64,000 bases of DNA from Siderastrea radians (GCA_964017195.1 OZ024898.1:11815630-11879629), one strand, 5' to 3'; positions 61,801-63,994 are shown, numbered from the stretch's first letter. The notes: generated by a model not told the origin, from the sequence alone. Translations and numbers: made by a program.

Positions 61801-63994
61801 GACCACCGTCGCTTTTGAAAAAGAGGTTTTTTTTAAAAGCTTAGCTTGTTTAGCAGAACTATTCAGTTCGACAGAAGTGAAGTTTAGAACTTGAGAAAAA
61901 ATATCAAATAACTATAAATGGAAAGAAAGAGTTCAACAGAGTACTCAGTTGTCTTTCTAGGAAAGCAAAAAGTTCAAGTTACTTTTAAAGACTTCATCTT
62001 TGTTGTCGGTCCCGTGCTGCAAACTGGGTCGGCACAACGCTTGAGTTCGCTGTATTTCGCAGCGGTCCCGATCTCAAATATAGCAGAGCTGGTGCCTTCT
62101 GGTTTTTTCTGTCCACAGCCATGGTTTCTGCGGCCGTCCGAACACATTTTCTCATTTTTTTTATCCTAATTAACACAGTAACTTGCGTAATGTACCGGTC
62201 AAATTGAAGCTTCAACATCCCCCCCCCCGGGCAAACCCCGGGCATTTGACTGTGCATCGTGCCCAGGAGGAGGGATTTGAACGTTGCCTTGGAAGGGTGG
62301 GGAATTTGAACCAGATTTATCTCTTGTTCTAGCGTAATATGCCCGTGAGTTTTTTCGCTTTTTCCGGGTTTGACGCATTTCTAAGGTAGAATTTCACCTT
62401 TGTTAGTGCATACCGCTCTCAAAACGGTGTTTAAAAGAAGTTTGGAGGTGTCATTACGGCATATCTCTCTCTGAAAAGCGTGAACAGTGTTTGATCGAAG
62501 ATGAAATTTGTCTTTTAGGAGAGGTATTTCAGTACTAATGGGTGGGGCATTTGAACGGCTTTTTTGCCCCGAGGGGAGGGAATTTGAACAAGCCAATCTT
62601 CAAAAGTTCAAATGCCCGGGGGGTTGCCCGGGTGGGGATGTTAAAGCTTCAATTTGACTGGTACATAACTCGCGTGACATCGAATCCACTCGAAGTACAT
62701 CACTTGAATTCGCAGCATTTGGCAATGGTTTGGACATCAAACATGGCAGAGCTAGTGCCTTCCGGTATTTTCTGTCTAAAACCATGGTTTTTGCAGCGGA
62801 CCGTACACAGTTCCCTAAAAAAAACACCGGTGTTTATCAGTCAATCCAGCTGCAATCAATAAACAACTGTTTAAGTATTAAAATTATTCTTAGTTTGACA
62901 ACTTAGCACAAGTTGTGTAGTGGTAAGCATTTTCCCTTTTCATGCCGGCGGTTTTGGCGGCTCGTCGGTTCGACCCTCGGGGGAGCAGATTTTTTTTTCT
63001 TTTTCGTTTTTTTTTTTTGGTAATTACTTTTAAAAAATGAATGACTTCCAGCAATCAAAAAAAAAGTGGGGCTCCGCTTTTAGGCTTGGCTAAATCTATA
63101 TATTGTTTTGTTTTTACCTAAGACTACAAAACTGAGGGAAGTTCTTCTGGCGTATAGTTGGCACAATCCTGATGTAGGCTATTGTCAGGTGAGGATAAAA
63201 AATTTTATCCTTTATATTCCAGAGATGAAAATCTGAGATTACCAATTTGCTTGTGCCGTATATTTTCAATTTCTCCTATACCTGGGTAAAAATGAATGAA
63301 CGCACTTCAGGATTTCATTCCAGTGCTCTAAAGTCAGCACCAAACTGTACAGTATAGTAGACAGCACCACAGGGAAGTACTGCTCAGTAGCTTTCATTTG
63401 AATGGTCACCCTTTAGGATTTTACCCTCAAACTCAAAAGTTAGAACCACCTTGTACAGCATAATAGCACCACAGTAAAGCACTGCTCAGTAGCTTTCATT
63501 TTAGCTGTCACACTCCAGGATTACATCCACAGACGTAAAGTAAAACCACCTTGTATTGCGTACTAAAGAACAACGGAGAAAATTGTTGCCTGCGAATACA
63601 GCCGACCCTAATCGCTCCCCGCCGCTAGGGACGGTACGCGAAACGTAACTGTCGCGTAACGTCCCTAGCGGCGGGGAGCGATGATAGGCGGCTGTATTCG
63701 CAGGCTAAGAAAATTGCTGCTCAGGTATCTTATATCTAACCTCTGTTCACTGTATGATGAAGAAAAAAAAAACGCCATGACAATGAAAAAAATGATCACT
63801 GGGGTTGAAATGCCGGTCTGGATGAATAAACAAATTCTCCCATATTGCACCACAAGAAGTATATGGAGGCCAGTGAGGAGAATATGCGTGTTGATATTTG
63901 AGCTTAAAGGGTTAACGCTACCTTCTATTTCACAGGGATTAAACCGGCTGGTTGCCATAGCTCTACTTTATCTGGACGAGGAAGAGTCGTTTTG
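3708..63994 (+). CDS. TBC1D2: TBC1D2/TBC1D2B-like Rab GTPase-activating protein (28 exons, 3' end outside window)
   Basis: Family knowledge: TBC1D2 (Armus) and TBC1D2B are PH, coiled-coil and TBC proteins that stimulate GTP hydrolysis on endosomal Rabs (Rab7 for TBC1D2) and act in endosome, autophagosome and junction traffic. Seen here: PH domain at about residues 50-142 (PKLCGFLNKLG, then FVYDERKCRLYYYRTPQD, then a terminal helix with FWLQELQ), an acidic and Ser-rich linker, coiled-coil exons from about residue 235, the family signature CQAYVLQNRFLNSEILEL at about 531-548, a pre-TBC motif around PFDRWGF, and the TBC start (RAGIPDEHRAIMW). Both catalytic fingers are present: IELDLLR (R about 755) and GYCQ (Q about 792). 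All 27 junctions have GT-AG ends and keep phase. About 811 codons are present; vertebrate members have roughly 920-960, so the C-terminal part of the TBC domain is missing only because the window ends. Whether this is an ortholog that predates the TBC1D2/TBC1D2B split is inference. Confidence 0.93.
4587..4638 (+). CDS. TBC1D2: TBC1D2-like exon 2 (PH domain, first strand)
   Basis: The acceptor is TTTTTGTACAG and the donor GGAG/GTAAAT. The exon encodes TPKLCGFLNKLG, the first beta strand of the PH domain and the most recognisable part of the TBC1D2 N-terminus. It ends after the first base of a codon, which is completed 21 kb away by exon 3. Confidence 0.9.
4724..5082. mobile_element. short TIR element in intron 2
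   Basis: The ends GGGTATAGAATGGTCC and GGACCATTCTATACCC are exact inverted repeats about 360 bp apart. Nothing between them codes for a protein. It is probably a non-autonomous DNA element. Confidence 0.5.
5161..5626. mobile_element. short TIR element in intron 2
   Basis: GTCTAATGTATTTCATTTGAC at the left mirrors GTCAAATACATTAGAC at the right. It follows directly on a run of 11 G (5151-5161). The inside is non-coding. Confidence 0.45.
5860..7536 (+). repeat. degenerate left flank of the giant tandem array (about 28-bp units)
   Basis: Many imperfect copies of a CT-rich unit such as CCTGTAGACTTCCCATCCCCTCTAG follow each other at roughly 25-30 bp, with much sequence and length variation. The stretch grades into the regular 56-bp array to the right and is interrupted by a SINE at about 6712-7020. 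Decay at the edge and order in the centre are what unequal exchange produces in an ageing array. Confidence 0.85.
6712..7020 (+). mobile_element. tRNA-derived SINE inserted in the array flank
   Basis: It has a box A-like TGGTTAGTGCACTGG and a box B-like GGTTCAACGCC with tRNA-like spacing, followed by a body with a conserved-looking GGGGGTAACCCTATGATGGAC segment. It has no cloverleaf that would make it a functional tRNA gene. It splits the degenerate left flank of the tandem array, so it landed after that flank had formed. Confidence 0.7.
7537..25140 (+). repeat. giant 56-bp minisatellite array, about 310 copies, inside intron 2
   Basis: The unit is 56 bp and about 70% pyrimidine on the plus strand. 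Each unit has two related halves of about 28 bp, one with CTCTTGTAGACCTCTAG and one with ATCCTGTAGACTTTCTC. Copies differ at a few sites (CACCCTATAG or CATCCTGTAG, TTTCTCTTTTGTCTAG or TTTCTGTTTTGTCTGG, AGTTCCCC or AGTCCCCC). Spacing between rare variants is nearly always a multiple of 56; a few units are 53-55 bp or carry a small insertion (13801). The array lies between the codon halves joined by exons 2 and 3 of the TBC gene. It is not a CRISPR array: there are no unique spacers. Confidence 0.97.
25141..25850 (+). repeat. degenerate right flank of the giant tandem array
   Basis: Imperfect copies such as CCTTCTGTAGACCTCTAGTCCC repeat at about 28 bp and decay toward 25850. The last of them ends about 50 bp before the acceptor of exon 3. 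Together with the left flank it suggests that a 28-bp ancestral unit preceded the 56-bp dimer. Confidence 0.85.
25905..25935 (+). CDS. TBC1D2: TBC1D2-like exon 3 (31-nt PH micro-exon)
   Basis: The acceptor is AAATTTCTAG and the donor GATG/GTAAGT. Only 31 nt long, it encodes KGIKTWKTRW, the second strand of the PH domain with the usual WK-x-RW pattern. It is isolated by 21 kb of intron upstream, of which about 20 kb is tandem repeat. Confidence 0.88.
26892..27171. mobile_element. TIR element with 33-bp inverted ends
   Basis: CTACAATCCTGGCCATTAGG at the left mirrors the right end CTAATGGTCAGGGTTGTAG; the inverted repeat continues into GGGACACTT. Inside is a G-rich stretch (27067-27090). Confidence 0.65.
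27316..27384 (+). CDS. TBC1D2: TBC1D2-like exon 4 (PH domain)
   Basis: The acceptor is TCACGTCAG and the donor TTGG/GTAAGG. It encodes FVYDERKCRLYYYRTPQD followed by STPLG, strands 3 and 4 of the PH domain and close to the family consensus. The phase (2 to 2) fits exons 3 and 5. Confidence 0.93.
27474..27840 (+). mobile_element. truncated TTAA-flanked foldback element, split by a G-rich insert
   Basis: After TTAA (27470-27473) comes GGATAGTGCCTCCTAATACA and TTTTTGCACAGTTTATAACTATGTGG, the left arm of the family seen complete at 61000-61398. The arm resumes after an insert at 27783 with AACTATGTGGGAAAAGCAGATC and then is lost. The right half is missing. Confidence 0.6.
27524..27782. mobile_element. 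G-rich TIR element nested in another element
   Basis: The ends are GGGGGGACAGGGGGG and its complement CCCCCCTGTCCCCCC. The inside repeats GGCGGGAGAAG and GGGAAGCGGGA motifs. It is bordered on both sides by AACTATGTG, a likely 8-9 bp target duplication of the host element, so the insertion can be resolved almost to the base. Short open frames here on either strand are low-complexity and not genes. Confidence 0.7.
27970..30146. mobile_element. 2.2-kb foldback element with TTAA flanks
   Basis: TTAA at 27966-27969 and 30147-30150 flank the ends GGAGGCTCGCA and TGCGAGCCTCC. The left arm (about 27970-28790) is repeated inverted at about 29325-30146; the arms are long and very similar (for example ACAGCTGTCACCATAGCAACAG against CTGTTGCTATGGTGACAGCTG). 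It has no open frame of note. TTAA target duplication is the mark of piggyBac-type transposition, so it is probably a non-autonomous piggyBac-like element. Confidence 0.75.
28631..29320 (+). repeat. recent 348-bp tandem duplication in the foldback centre
   Basis: 28631-28978 and 28979-29320 start with ATAAGAAGGTTGGATCTTGG and stay nearly identical; by eye I found about three to four differences. The duplication lies at the inner end of the left arm and the loop. Confidence 0.85.
30452..31270. mobile_element. TIR element with GCGGCGTTTATTCGAGG subrepeats
   Basis: The left end TACCATATTTACTTGATTAA mirrors the right end TTAATCGAGTAAATACGGTA. Near both ends are repeated motifs GGCGGCGTTTATTCGAGGGC. 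A second inverted pair lies further in (CCGCTCAACGTTCGAGCA and TGCTCGAACGTTGAGCGG). It is non-coding, about 820 bp. Confidence 0.7.
31288..31682. mobile_element. partial TTAA-type foldback element, split by a nested element
   Basis: CCTGAAAAATGCGTGGTTACC and CCCTTGCTAAGATCTACTTT match the inside and right half of the family member at 61000-61398; the left arm is missing. The right end GGAACCGCCGACA is followed by TTAA (31683-31686). Confidence 0.6.
31427..31555. mobile_element. nested short element with 40-bp inverted ends
   Basis: TGTTGTAGTTTAATTTTATC at the left mirrors GATAAAATTGAACTACAACA at the right, with only a small loop. It interrupts the TTAA-type element between CTACTTTCCATG and TAGTCA, which are continuous in the intact copies. 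Confidence 0.7.
32221..32389. mobile_element. short TIR element (TAGCCTGCGAGCAGGCTCAC)
   Basis: The right end GTGAGCCAGCTTGCAGGCTA mirrors the left end with few differences. A half copy in the same orientation (TCCTGCGAACTAGCTCACGT) lies at about 35260-35335. Confidence 0.65.
32403..33873. mobile_element. 1.5-kb TIR element with GCGGATTTGGACCCCCC subterminal repeats
   Basis: The ends CCGGTGTC and GACACCGG are inverted, and both subterminal parts carry several GCGGATTTGGACCCCCC or complementary motifs in both orientations (32415-32500, 33765-33865). Subterminal repeat clusters are typical of transposase binding regions. Inside is a 47-bp direct repeat (33371-33464). I see no transposase. Confidence 0.65.
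33371..33464 (+). repeat. 47-bp direct repeat, two copies
   Basis: GAGGTGTTACTTTAAAACCT starts at 33371 and again at 33418; the copies differ at very few positions. Confidence 0.8.
33874..35250. mobile_element. 1.4-kb TIR element (TTCAGACGCCGTACCTCTCA)
   Basis: The left end TTCAGACGCCGTACCTCTCATG mirrors the right end CATGAGAGGTACGGCGCCTGAA. Both subterminal parts repeat GTACGGC motifs (33885-34060, 35150-35245). It abuts the preceding element directly. Open frames inside (33946-34323) are short and unrecognised. Confidence 0.65.
35362..35752. mobile_element. complete TTAA-flanked foldback element
   Basis: TTAA at 35358-35361 and 35753-35756 flank GGAAGGTGCCTCC and GGAGGCACTGTCC. Inner arms CCACGCATTTTCAGAGATAAT and ATTATCTCTGAAAAATGC are inverted. 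It is the same family as 61000-61398 and the exon-bearing copy at 42637-42964. Confidence 0.75.
36047..36121 (+). CDS. TBC1D2: TBC1D2-like exon 5 (PH domain)
   Basis: The acceptor is CTATTTTTAG and the donor ATTTG/GTGAGA. It encodes HIDTANASLSFEV then a stretch ending LTQFQI, the strands before the PH helix, matching the family's I-D-L/T region. Phase 2 to 2. Confidence 0.9.
37274..37346 (+). CDS. TBC1D2: TBC1D2-like exon 6 (PH domain, C-terminal helix)
   Basis: The acceptor is GTTTTAACAG and the donor CTTCAG/GTCAGA. It encodes TPERTYQLQAKDKQTMMFW followed by LQELQ, the last strand and the amphipathic helix with the near-invariant PH tryptophan. Confidence 0.93.
37470..37815. repeat. interspersed repeat beginning GAGCTGCAACGATACA
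   Basis: The left part carries CTGCAACGATACATTGATACA and the right part several TATCGTATCGTGG motifs, partly inverted relative to each other. The GCTGCAACGA start recalls hAT-type non-autonomous elements; that assignment is from memory. Confidence 0.4.
37817..37868 (+). repeat. (AAT)n microsatellite
   Basis: About 17 uninterrupted AAT triplets, followed by GATTTATATAGCGC, probably the edge of a decayed interspersed element. Confidence 0.9.
38183..38257 (+). CDS. TBC1D2: TBC1D2-like exon 7
   Basis: The acceptor is ATCAATTGTAG and the donor TTAGGG/GTAAGA, phase 0 to 0. It encodes a basic stretch starting GRRREYCRKKANCVVQ, directly after the PH helix. Confidence 0.85.
39181..39715 (+). mobile_element. 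decayed Ty3/Gypsy reverse-transcriptase fragment
   Basis: Frame pieces resemble the start of Gypsy pol: LLLSEQHLFSKKLDDL, then YQIETDAVEPIIQQP, then after a frame change TSPWCSPIVVV, and further on AFSAEKGLWRFKMPFGLCNA. The order and spacing fit the region before and within the reverse transcriptase, but a part between is deleted and frames are broken by stops and shifts. No LTR or other pol domain was seen. A non-functional remnant in intron 7. Confidence 0.75.
40351..40408 (+). CDS. TBC1D2: TBC1D2-like exon 8 (acidic linker)
   Basis: The acceptor is TTTCCTACACAG and the donor CCTAG/GTTTGT. It encodes KSTCGLLAEEEETEDEKNL. The sequence is not diagnostic by itself; phase agreement with exons 7 and 9 supports it. 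Confidence 0.7.
41181..41382 (+). CDS. TBC1D2: TBC1D2-like exon 9 (linker into coiled coil)
   Basis: The acceptor chosen is AGCAAACAAG (weak pyrimidine tract) because it alone keeps phase with exon 8; the donor is TTGAG/GTAAAG. The exon encodes a Pro- and Val-rich linker (TLPIIEPVPAPQSVGEE) and ends with the start of a helix, NFSYTNLKTEIKNLR. Confidence 0.75.
41880..42029 (+). CDS. TBC1D2: TBC1D2-like exon 10
   Basis: The acceptor is AAATGTCTTGCAG and the donor AAGAG/GTACGG, phase 2 to 2. It encodes a Ser-rich part, then LTESEMLEQQTLEEAKTSV and an acidic Ser cluster. Bases 41908-42000 are copied almost unchanged into a transposable element in intron 11 (42743-42835). Confidence 0.82.
42410..42493 (+). 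CDS. TBC1D2: TBC1D2-like exon 11
   Basis: Two AGs lie in tandem (TTTCAG and AG); only the second keeps the frame, giving HIKKETGSLKDNNQHQQENT and then EEKAKPF. The first AG would lead to a shifted frame. The donor is TTCAG/GTATGC. Confidence 0.72.
42637..42964. mobile_element. TTAA-flanked foldback element carrying a copy of exon 10
   Basis: TTAA at 42633-42636 and 42965-42968 flank GGACGGTGCCTC and GAGGCACCGTCC. The left arm (to about 42742, ending AAAAATGTGGGTAAC) and right arm (from about 42836, CATAGTCATAAACCGCGCAAAAATA) match the complete copy at 61000-61398. The centre of that copy is replaced here by 93 bp matching exon 10 of the surrounding gene. Confidence 0.88.
42743..42835 (+). 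pseudogene. TBC1D2: captured exon 10 fragment inside the element
   Basis: It aligns to 41908-42000 at a constant offset of 835 with five mismatches and no gap. The frame stays open; the differences give Pro to Arg, two silent changes, Lys to Asn and Val to Met. It lacks the exon's real acceptor (41879) and donor (42029), so it is unlikely to be spliced as a normal exon. Confidence 0.9.
43295..43490. mobile_element. TIR element of the CCCTTTAAG family
   Basis: The ends AACCCTTTAAG and CTTAAAGGGTT are inverted repeats. The inside (TTGATCAAACATGCAAGTCATGAGAATAA and GGGAGAAAATGCATACTGATATTGGGG) matches the repeat at 1609-1900 in reverse orientation. Confidence 0.7.
44392..44805. mobile_element. 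TIR element with TAATAAACGCC subrepeats
   Basis: TACCGTAAATGATCTAATAA at the left mirrors TTATTAGATCATTCACGGTA at the right. Several AATAAACGCC motifs lie just inside each end. It resembles in design the element at 30452-31270. Confidence 0.7.
45096..45174 (+). CDS. TBC1D2: TBC1D2-like exon 12
   Basis: The acceptor is GATTTTGCAG and the donor GAAAAG/GTATCC. It encodes FASGRTASQPVGPGRPTSRC followed by LDCEK. No domain recognised; phase (2 to 0) fits both neighbours. Confidence 0.8.
45182..45725 (+). mobile_element. composite interspersed repeat next to the exon 12 donor
   Basis: It contains CTTGAGTTCGCAGCTTTTCGCAGCGG, AATATAGCAGAGCTAGTGC and a TTCTGTCCACAACTATGGTTT block, then a tRNA-like part with box B-like GGTTCGGCTCT (45585), an A/T-rich stretch and the end GGGGCTCCGCTTTTAGGCTTGGC. 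The same order is found at 62670-63112. Its start lies about 8 bp after the splice donor of exon 12. Class uncertain; the tRNA-like part suggests a SINE component. Confidence 0.6.
45806..47211. mobile_element. 1.4-kb TTAA-flanked element (CCGGCCGT ends)
   Basis: TTAA at 45802-45805 and 47212-47215 flank CCGGCCGT and ACGGCCGG. The inverted ends are short. No open frame resembles a transposase. The TTAA borders suggest a piggyBac-like non-autonomous element, but short ends make this less certain. Confidence 0.5.
47384..47433 (+). CDS. TBC1D2: TBC1D2-like exon 13 (coiled coil)
   Basis: The acceptor is ATATTCCTTAG and the donor CAGGA/GTAAGT. It encodes LQEALVTAEKKLESAQ, with heptad-like spacing of hydrophobic residues. 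Confidence 0.88.
47996..48154. repeat. long hairpin in intron 13
   Basis: AAATCGCACGACC at the left and GGTCGTGCGATTT at the right start an inverted repeat that continues through TTGGTGATTAATGG and TACTCGTAATG to a very short loop near 48070-48080. Probably a palindromic element end or small MITE. Confidence 0.75.
48421..48870 (-). mobile_element. LINE 3' end with decayed ORF2 tail
   Basis: On the minus strand 48859-48551 is open for 103 codons without a start ATG and begins ELREDPRKNSISHRGTILWN, followed by a basic stretch (FYRKAKKGKYVKEL). It is followed by non-coding DNA and ends in (GAT)n, on the plus strand the CATCAT run at 48434-48452. A C-terminal reverse-transcriptase tail plus a simple-repeat 3' end is typical of CR1/L2-type LINEs; the clade is a guess. 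Confidence 0.6.
49005..49055 (+). CDS. TBC1D2: TBC1D2-like exon 14 (coiled coil)
   Basis: The acceptor is CTTTTTTTTGGCAG and the donor TTGAG/GTTAGA. It encodes EVQIRQDVIESLHEHL. Confidence 0.88.
49177..49206 (+). CDS. TBC1D2: TBC1D2-like exon 15 (30-nt micro-exon)
   Basis: The acceptor is CTTCATTTTCAG and the donor GTGAG/GTAAAT. Ten codons, QFELEKSNV with split Arg codons at both ends. Removing it would keep the frame, so it could be skipped. Confidence 0.82.
49366..49425. repeat. short hairpin in intron 15
   Basis: ATCACCACCAAGCCTCG pairs with CGAGGCTTGGTGGTGAT around a loop of about 25 bases. Confidence 0.7.
49594..49666 (+). CDS. TBC1D2: TBC1D2-like exon 16 (coiled coil)
   Basis: The acceptor is TTATTGTTCAAG and the donor TCACAG/GTTGGT. 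It encodes TKDQENEQRSFSEEMKDKLI. Confidence 0.87.
49976..50060 (+). repeat. (GTT)n-like microsatellite
   Basis: Imperfect GTT and GTC triplets, with (GTT) pure at the right end. Minus-strand reading as a Gln-rich peptide is an artefact. Confidence 0.85.
50158..50330 (+). mobile_element. tRNA-derived SINE
   Basis: Box A-like TGGCGCAGTGGCGAGAGCACC and box B GGTTCGACTCCC, then a body GTGGGTTGAGTTTGTTGTTGG and TTGCTCCGAGAGG. It ends near AGTGATATCCGG. A minus-strand relative sharing head and first body part lies at 57340-57531. Confidence 0.8.
50432..50490 (+). CDS. TBC1D2: TBC1D2-like exon 17 (coiled coil)
   Basis: The acceptor is CTTTCCGTGCAG and the donor ATAAA/GTAAGT. It encodes LEEKLKEQTEELKKADNTI, a clear heptad pattern. 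Confidence 0.92.
51161..51551. mobile_element. TTAA-flanked TIR element (AAGGGG ends)
   Basis: TTAAAGGGGTCATGTCACG at the left mirrors CGTGACATAGCCCCTTTAA at the right; inner AACTTGAAAAAATTGG and CCAATTTTTTCAAGTT are also inverted. Non-coding. Confidence 0.7.
51654..51971. mobile_element. short foldback element (TGGATTCCCAACCTCGT)
   Basis: Left part with TACAAAATGGCGGGTTGGAGAA and CCCCTGGTCAAGGC mirrors right part GCCTTGGCCAGGGG, TTTCTCCGACCCACCATTTTG. The right end is GGTTGCGTGGATTCC. Confidence 0.6.
52174..52273 (+). CDS. TBC1D2: TBC1D2-like exon 18 (coiled coil)
   Basis: The acceptor is TTTTGTTGTAG and the donor AACCAG/GTGAAT. It encodes ANNKELRECRDQIQMYQEMT then KDQVVVSLTNQ; the K-D-Q...L-T-N-Q end is typical of the family. 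Confidence 0.93.
52575..52880. repeat. inverted GACGTCT-rich repeat
   Basis: Several GACGTCT/AGACGTC motifs flank GACGTCTAGTGTAAAAACGGAGACG at the left and the inverse CGTCTCCGCGTCTTTACACTAGACG at the right. A small foldback element is likely. Confidence 0.5.
53174..53956. mobile_element. TIR element (TACCGTGTAGCAC) with internal direct repeat
   Basis: The ends TACCGTGTAGCAC and GTGCCACACGGTA are inverted. A segment of about 160 bp (TTCTGAATGTTTTGTTTC to GACAGTGGAGTAAA) occurs twice, at about 53522-53680 and 53690-53840. TTTTTTGCGGGAA motifs lie near both ends. Confidence 0.65.
54514..54593 (+). CDS. TBC1D2: TBC1D2-like exon 19
   Basis: The acceptor is TCTTTTATTAG and the donor GAAAG/GTACTC. 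It encodes LYALEKSTVEGVEVQEADDE and an acidic end. Confidence 0.88.
54706..54772 (+). CDS. TBC1D2: TBC1D2-like exon 20
   Basis: The acceptor is TTTGTTGACAG and the donor TTGAAG/GTAACA. It encodes TPPVTTSAENSIDEIQEIGK, a linker within the coiled-coil region. Confidence 0.85.
54784..55435. mobile_element. TIR element (TACAGTCGAAGCTCTC), itself carrying an insert
   Basis: TACAGTCGAAGCTCTCGTAAG at the left mirrors GAGAGCTTCGACTGTA at the right; GTGGTCGCTTACGAGAG motifs are repeated inside each end. A second foldback (GGCCCGTTTCTTGAA at 55188 and TTCGAGAAACGGACC ending near 55392) is nested in it. Confidence 0.65.
55480..55950. repeat. foldback repeat with GATCTAGTGAAAA motifs
   Basis: AGACTTGTTTTCACTAGCAAC near the left and GGTAGTGAAAAGACTGGTCTA at the right are inverted, as are ACGATCTAGTGAAAATCAAAC and GTTTGATTTTCACTAAATCGT inside. 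Non-coding. Confidence 0.5.
56612..56718 (+). CDS. TBC1D2: TBC1D2-like exon 21 (family signature)
   Basis: The acceptor is TTCTTACAAAG and the donor AAAAT/GTGAGT. It encodes CQAYVLQNRFLNSEILELNK, the most conserved part of the family before the TBC domain, and a further helix. Confidence 0.96.
56760..56950 (+). repeat. minisatellite, two units of about 105 bp
   Basis: The unit contains CTGCTCAGTAGCTTTCA and TTGAATGGTCACAC, AGACTCAAAAGTTAGAA. Relatives with two to three units lie at 63310-63560 in intron 27. Confidence 0.8.
57075..57160 (+). CDS. TBC1D2: TBC1D2-like exon 22
   Basis: The acceptor is ATATTTTCTAG and the donor AAAG/GTAAGA. It encodes RLATVEAEMCKYKSKYFLVL then REFQKPRK, matching the family's K-Y-L-x-L-L-x-E motif. 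Confidence 0.93.
57340..57531 (-). mobile_element. tRNA-derived SINE, 5'-truncated, reverse orientation
   Basis: Read on the minus strand it starts near box B (GGTTCGACTCCCGGTCCC) and continues GTGGGCTGAGTTTGTTGTTG, like the SINE at 50158, but then has a different body with CTCTGGGTACTCCGGTTTTCC. Confidence 0.75.
57547..57740 (+). repeat. degenerate minisatellite before exon 23 (about 30-bp units)
   Basis: Units such as TTTTCCTGCACTTGATGCCA and TTTTCCCGCGCTTTCCATTG follow each other at about 26-32 bp. The same unit type resumes after exon 23. Confidence 0.65.
57747..57846 (+). CDS. TBC1D2: TBC1D2-like exon 23
   Basis: The acceptor is GCTGTACTTGTAG and the donor TCCAG/GTCAGT. It encodes GEPRGMDDEVISRLVEDAID, followed by SESREVSTMSRS, the stretch that precedes the pre-TBC segment in the family. 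Confidence 0.93.
57920..58490 (+). repeat. degenerate minisatellite after exon 23, interrupted by a foldback element
   Basis: Units such as TTTTCCCGCGCTTTGCCCCG and GGTGGCACG recur at about 30 bp. At 58190-58329 a small foldback element (AGGTTTGTACGTAGCTGC and GCAGCTGCGTGCAAACCT) interrupts it. Confidence 0.7.
58596..58704 (+). CDS. TBC1D2: TBC1D2-like exon 24 (pre-TBC segment)
   Basis: The acceptor is TATGTGTGTAG and the donor CTTAAG/GTGAAC. It encodes QPFDRWGFRQNLDGDDEEAF and a basic helix; the D-x-x-G-F-R and following acidic cluster match the family. Confidence 0.95.
58870..59085. mobile_element. TIR element of the CCCTTTAAG family
   Basis: It starts with TTACCCTTAAAGCCCTGATA and ends GTTAGGGCTTAAAGG; internal ATTCTCCTTGCTGTACTCCA and CTTTATTCTCATCGCTTAAATG match the copies at 1609 and 43295. 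Confidence 0.65.
59184..59270 (+). CDS. TBC1D2: TBC1D2-like exon 25
   Basis: The acceptor is ATTCTTTTCAG and the donor AAAACG/GTGAGT, phase 0 to 0. It encodes PHEMSVEVKWENYMITHKNR, the V-K-W-E-N segment just before the TBC domain. Confidence 0.95.
59608..59844 (+). CDS. TBC1D2: TBC1D2-like exon 26 (TBC domain, arginine finger)
   Basis: The acceptor is TTGTTCTTTTAG and the donor GAAGGG/GTAAGT; 79 codons, phase 0. It starts the Rab-GAP TBC domain: LVRAGIPDEHRAIMW, then YYRQLLE, then VKQIELDLLRTLPNNKHY. IELDLLR fits the I-x-x-D-x-x-R motif that supplies the catalytic Arg (about R755), so the GAP should be active. Confidence 0.98.
60482..60995. mobile_element. foldback repeat next to a TTAA element
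   Basis: AGCCCCGGCTAAACGATCCA at the left mirrors TGATCGGTTAGCCGAGCTTA at the right; further inner pairs around CAACATTTTCGTC and GAACGAAAATGTT. A GGTAGT/GGTAGC simple repeat precedes it at 60255-60335. Confidence 0.55.
61000..61398. mobile_element. complete TTAA-flanked foldback element (reference copy)
   Basis: TTAA at 60996-60999 and 61399-61402 flank GGACGGTGCCTCC and GGAGGCACCGTCC. The inner arms GTGGGTAACCACGCATTTTTC and GAAAAATGCGTGGTTACCCC are inverted. It has no host-gene insert, so it shows the family layout. Confidence 0.8.
61920..62862 (+). repeat. two copies of a CGCAGCGG/TAGCAGAGCT repeat with a TIR element between them
   Basis: 61960-62160 and 62672-62850 each carry GCTTGAGTTCGC-type and AGCAGAGCTGGTGCC blocks followed by TTTTCTGTCCACAGCCATGG-type blocks, as also seen at 45182-45480. 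Between them lies the TIR element 62191-62665. Confidence 0.6.
62191..62665. mobile_element. TIR element, copy 2 of 2
   Basis: Ends TGTACCGGTCAAATTGAAGC and GCTTCAATTTGACTGGTACA; same order of internal motifs as 2232-2699, in the same orientation. Confidence 0.75.
62670..63112 (+). mobile_element. composite interspersed repeat next to the exon 27 acceptor
   Basis: Second copy of the repeat at 45182-45725: the AGCAGAGCTAGTGCC block, a tRNA-like part with box A-like TGTAGTGGTAAGC and box B GGTTCGACCCTC (62969), T-rich and A-rich stretches, and the end GGGGCTCCGCTTTTAGGCTTGGC. It ends about 10 bp before the exon 27 acceptor AG. Confidence 0.6.
63123..63188 (+). CDS. TBC1D2: TBC1D2-like exon 27 (TBC domain, glutamine finger)
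   Basis: The acceptor is TGTTTTTACCTAAG and the donor TGTCAG/GTGAGG, phase 0 to 0. It encodes REVLLAYSWHNPDVGYCQ; the final Gln (about Q792) is the second catalytic finger of TBC Rab-GAPs. Confidence 0.97.
63310..63565 (+). repeat. minisatellite, two to three units of about 105 bp
   Basis: The unit has CAGCACCACAGGGAAGTACTG, CTCAGTAGCTTTCATTTGAA, GGTCACCCTTTAGGATTT and AAAAGTTAGAACCACCTTGT; related to 56760-56950. Confidence 0.8.
63589..63706. repeat. strong hairpin element upstream of exon 28
   Basis: GCCTGCGAATACAGCCG at the left pairs with CGGCTGTATTCGCAGGC at the right, and TCGCTCCCCGCCGCTAGGGA with TCCCTAGCGGCGGGGAGCGA inside. The loop is about 27 bases. Probably a palindromic MITE. 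Confidence 0.85.
63936..63994 (+). CDS. TBC1D2: TBC1D2-like exon 28 (TBC domain; last exon in window)
   Basis: The acceptor is TCTATTTCACAG and the donor TTTTG/GTGAGT, whose GTGAGT runs to the last base of the window. It encodes GLNRLVAIALLYLDEEESF, the helix after the Gln finger. The gene continues downstream. Confidence 0.97.
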
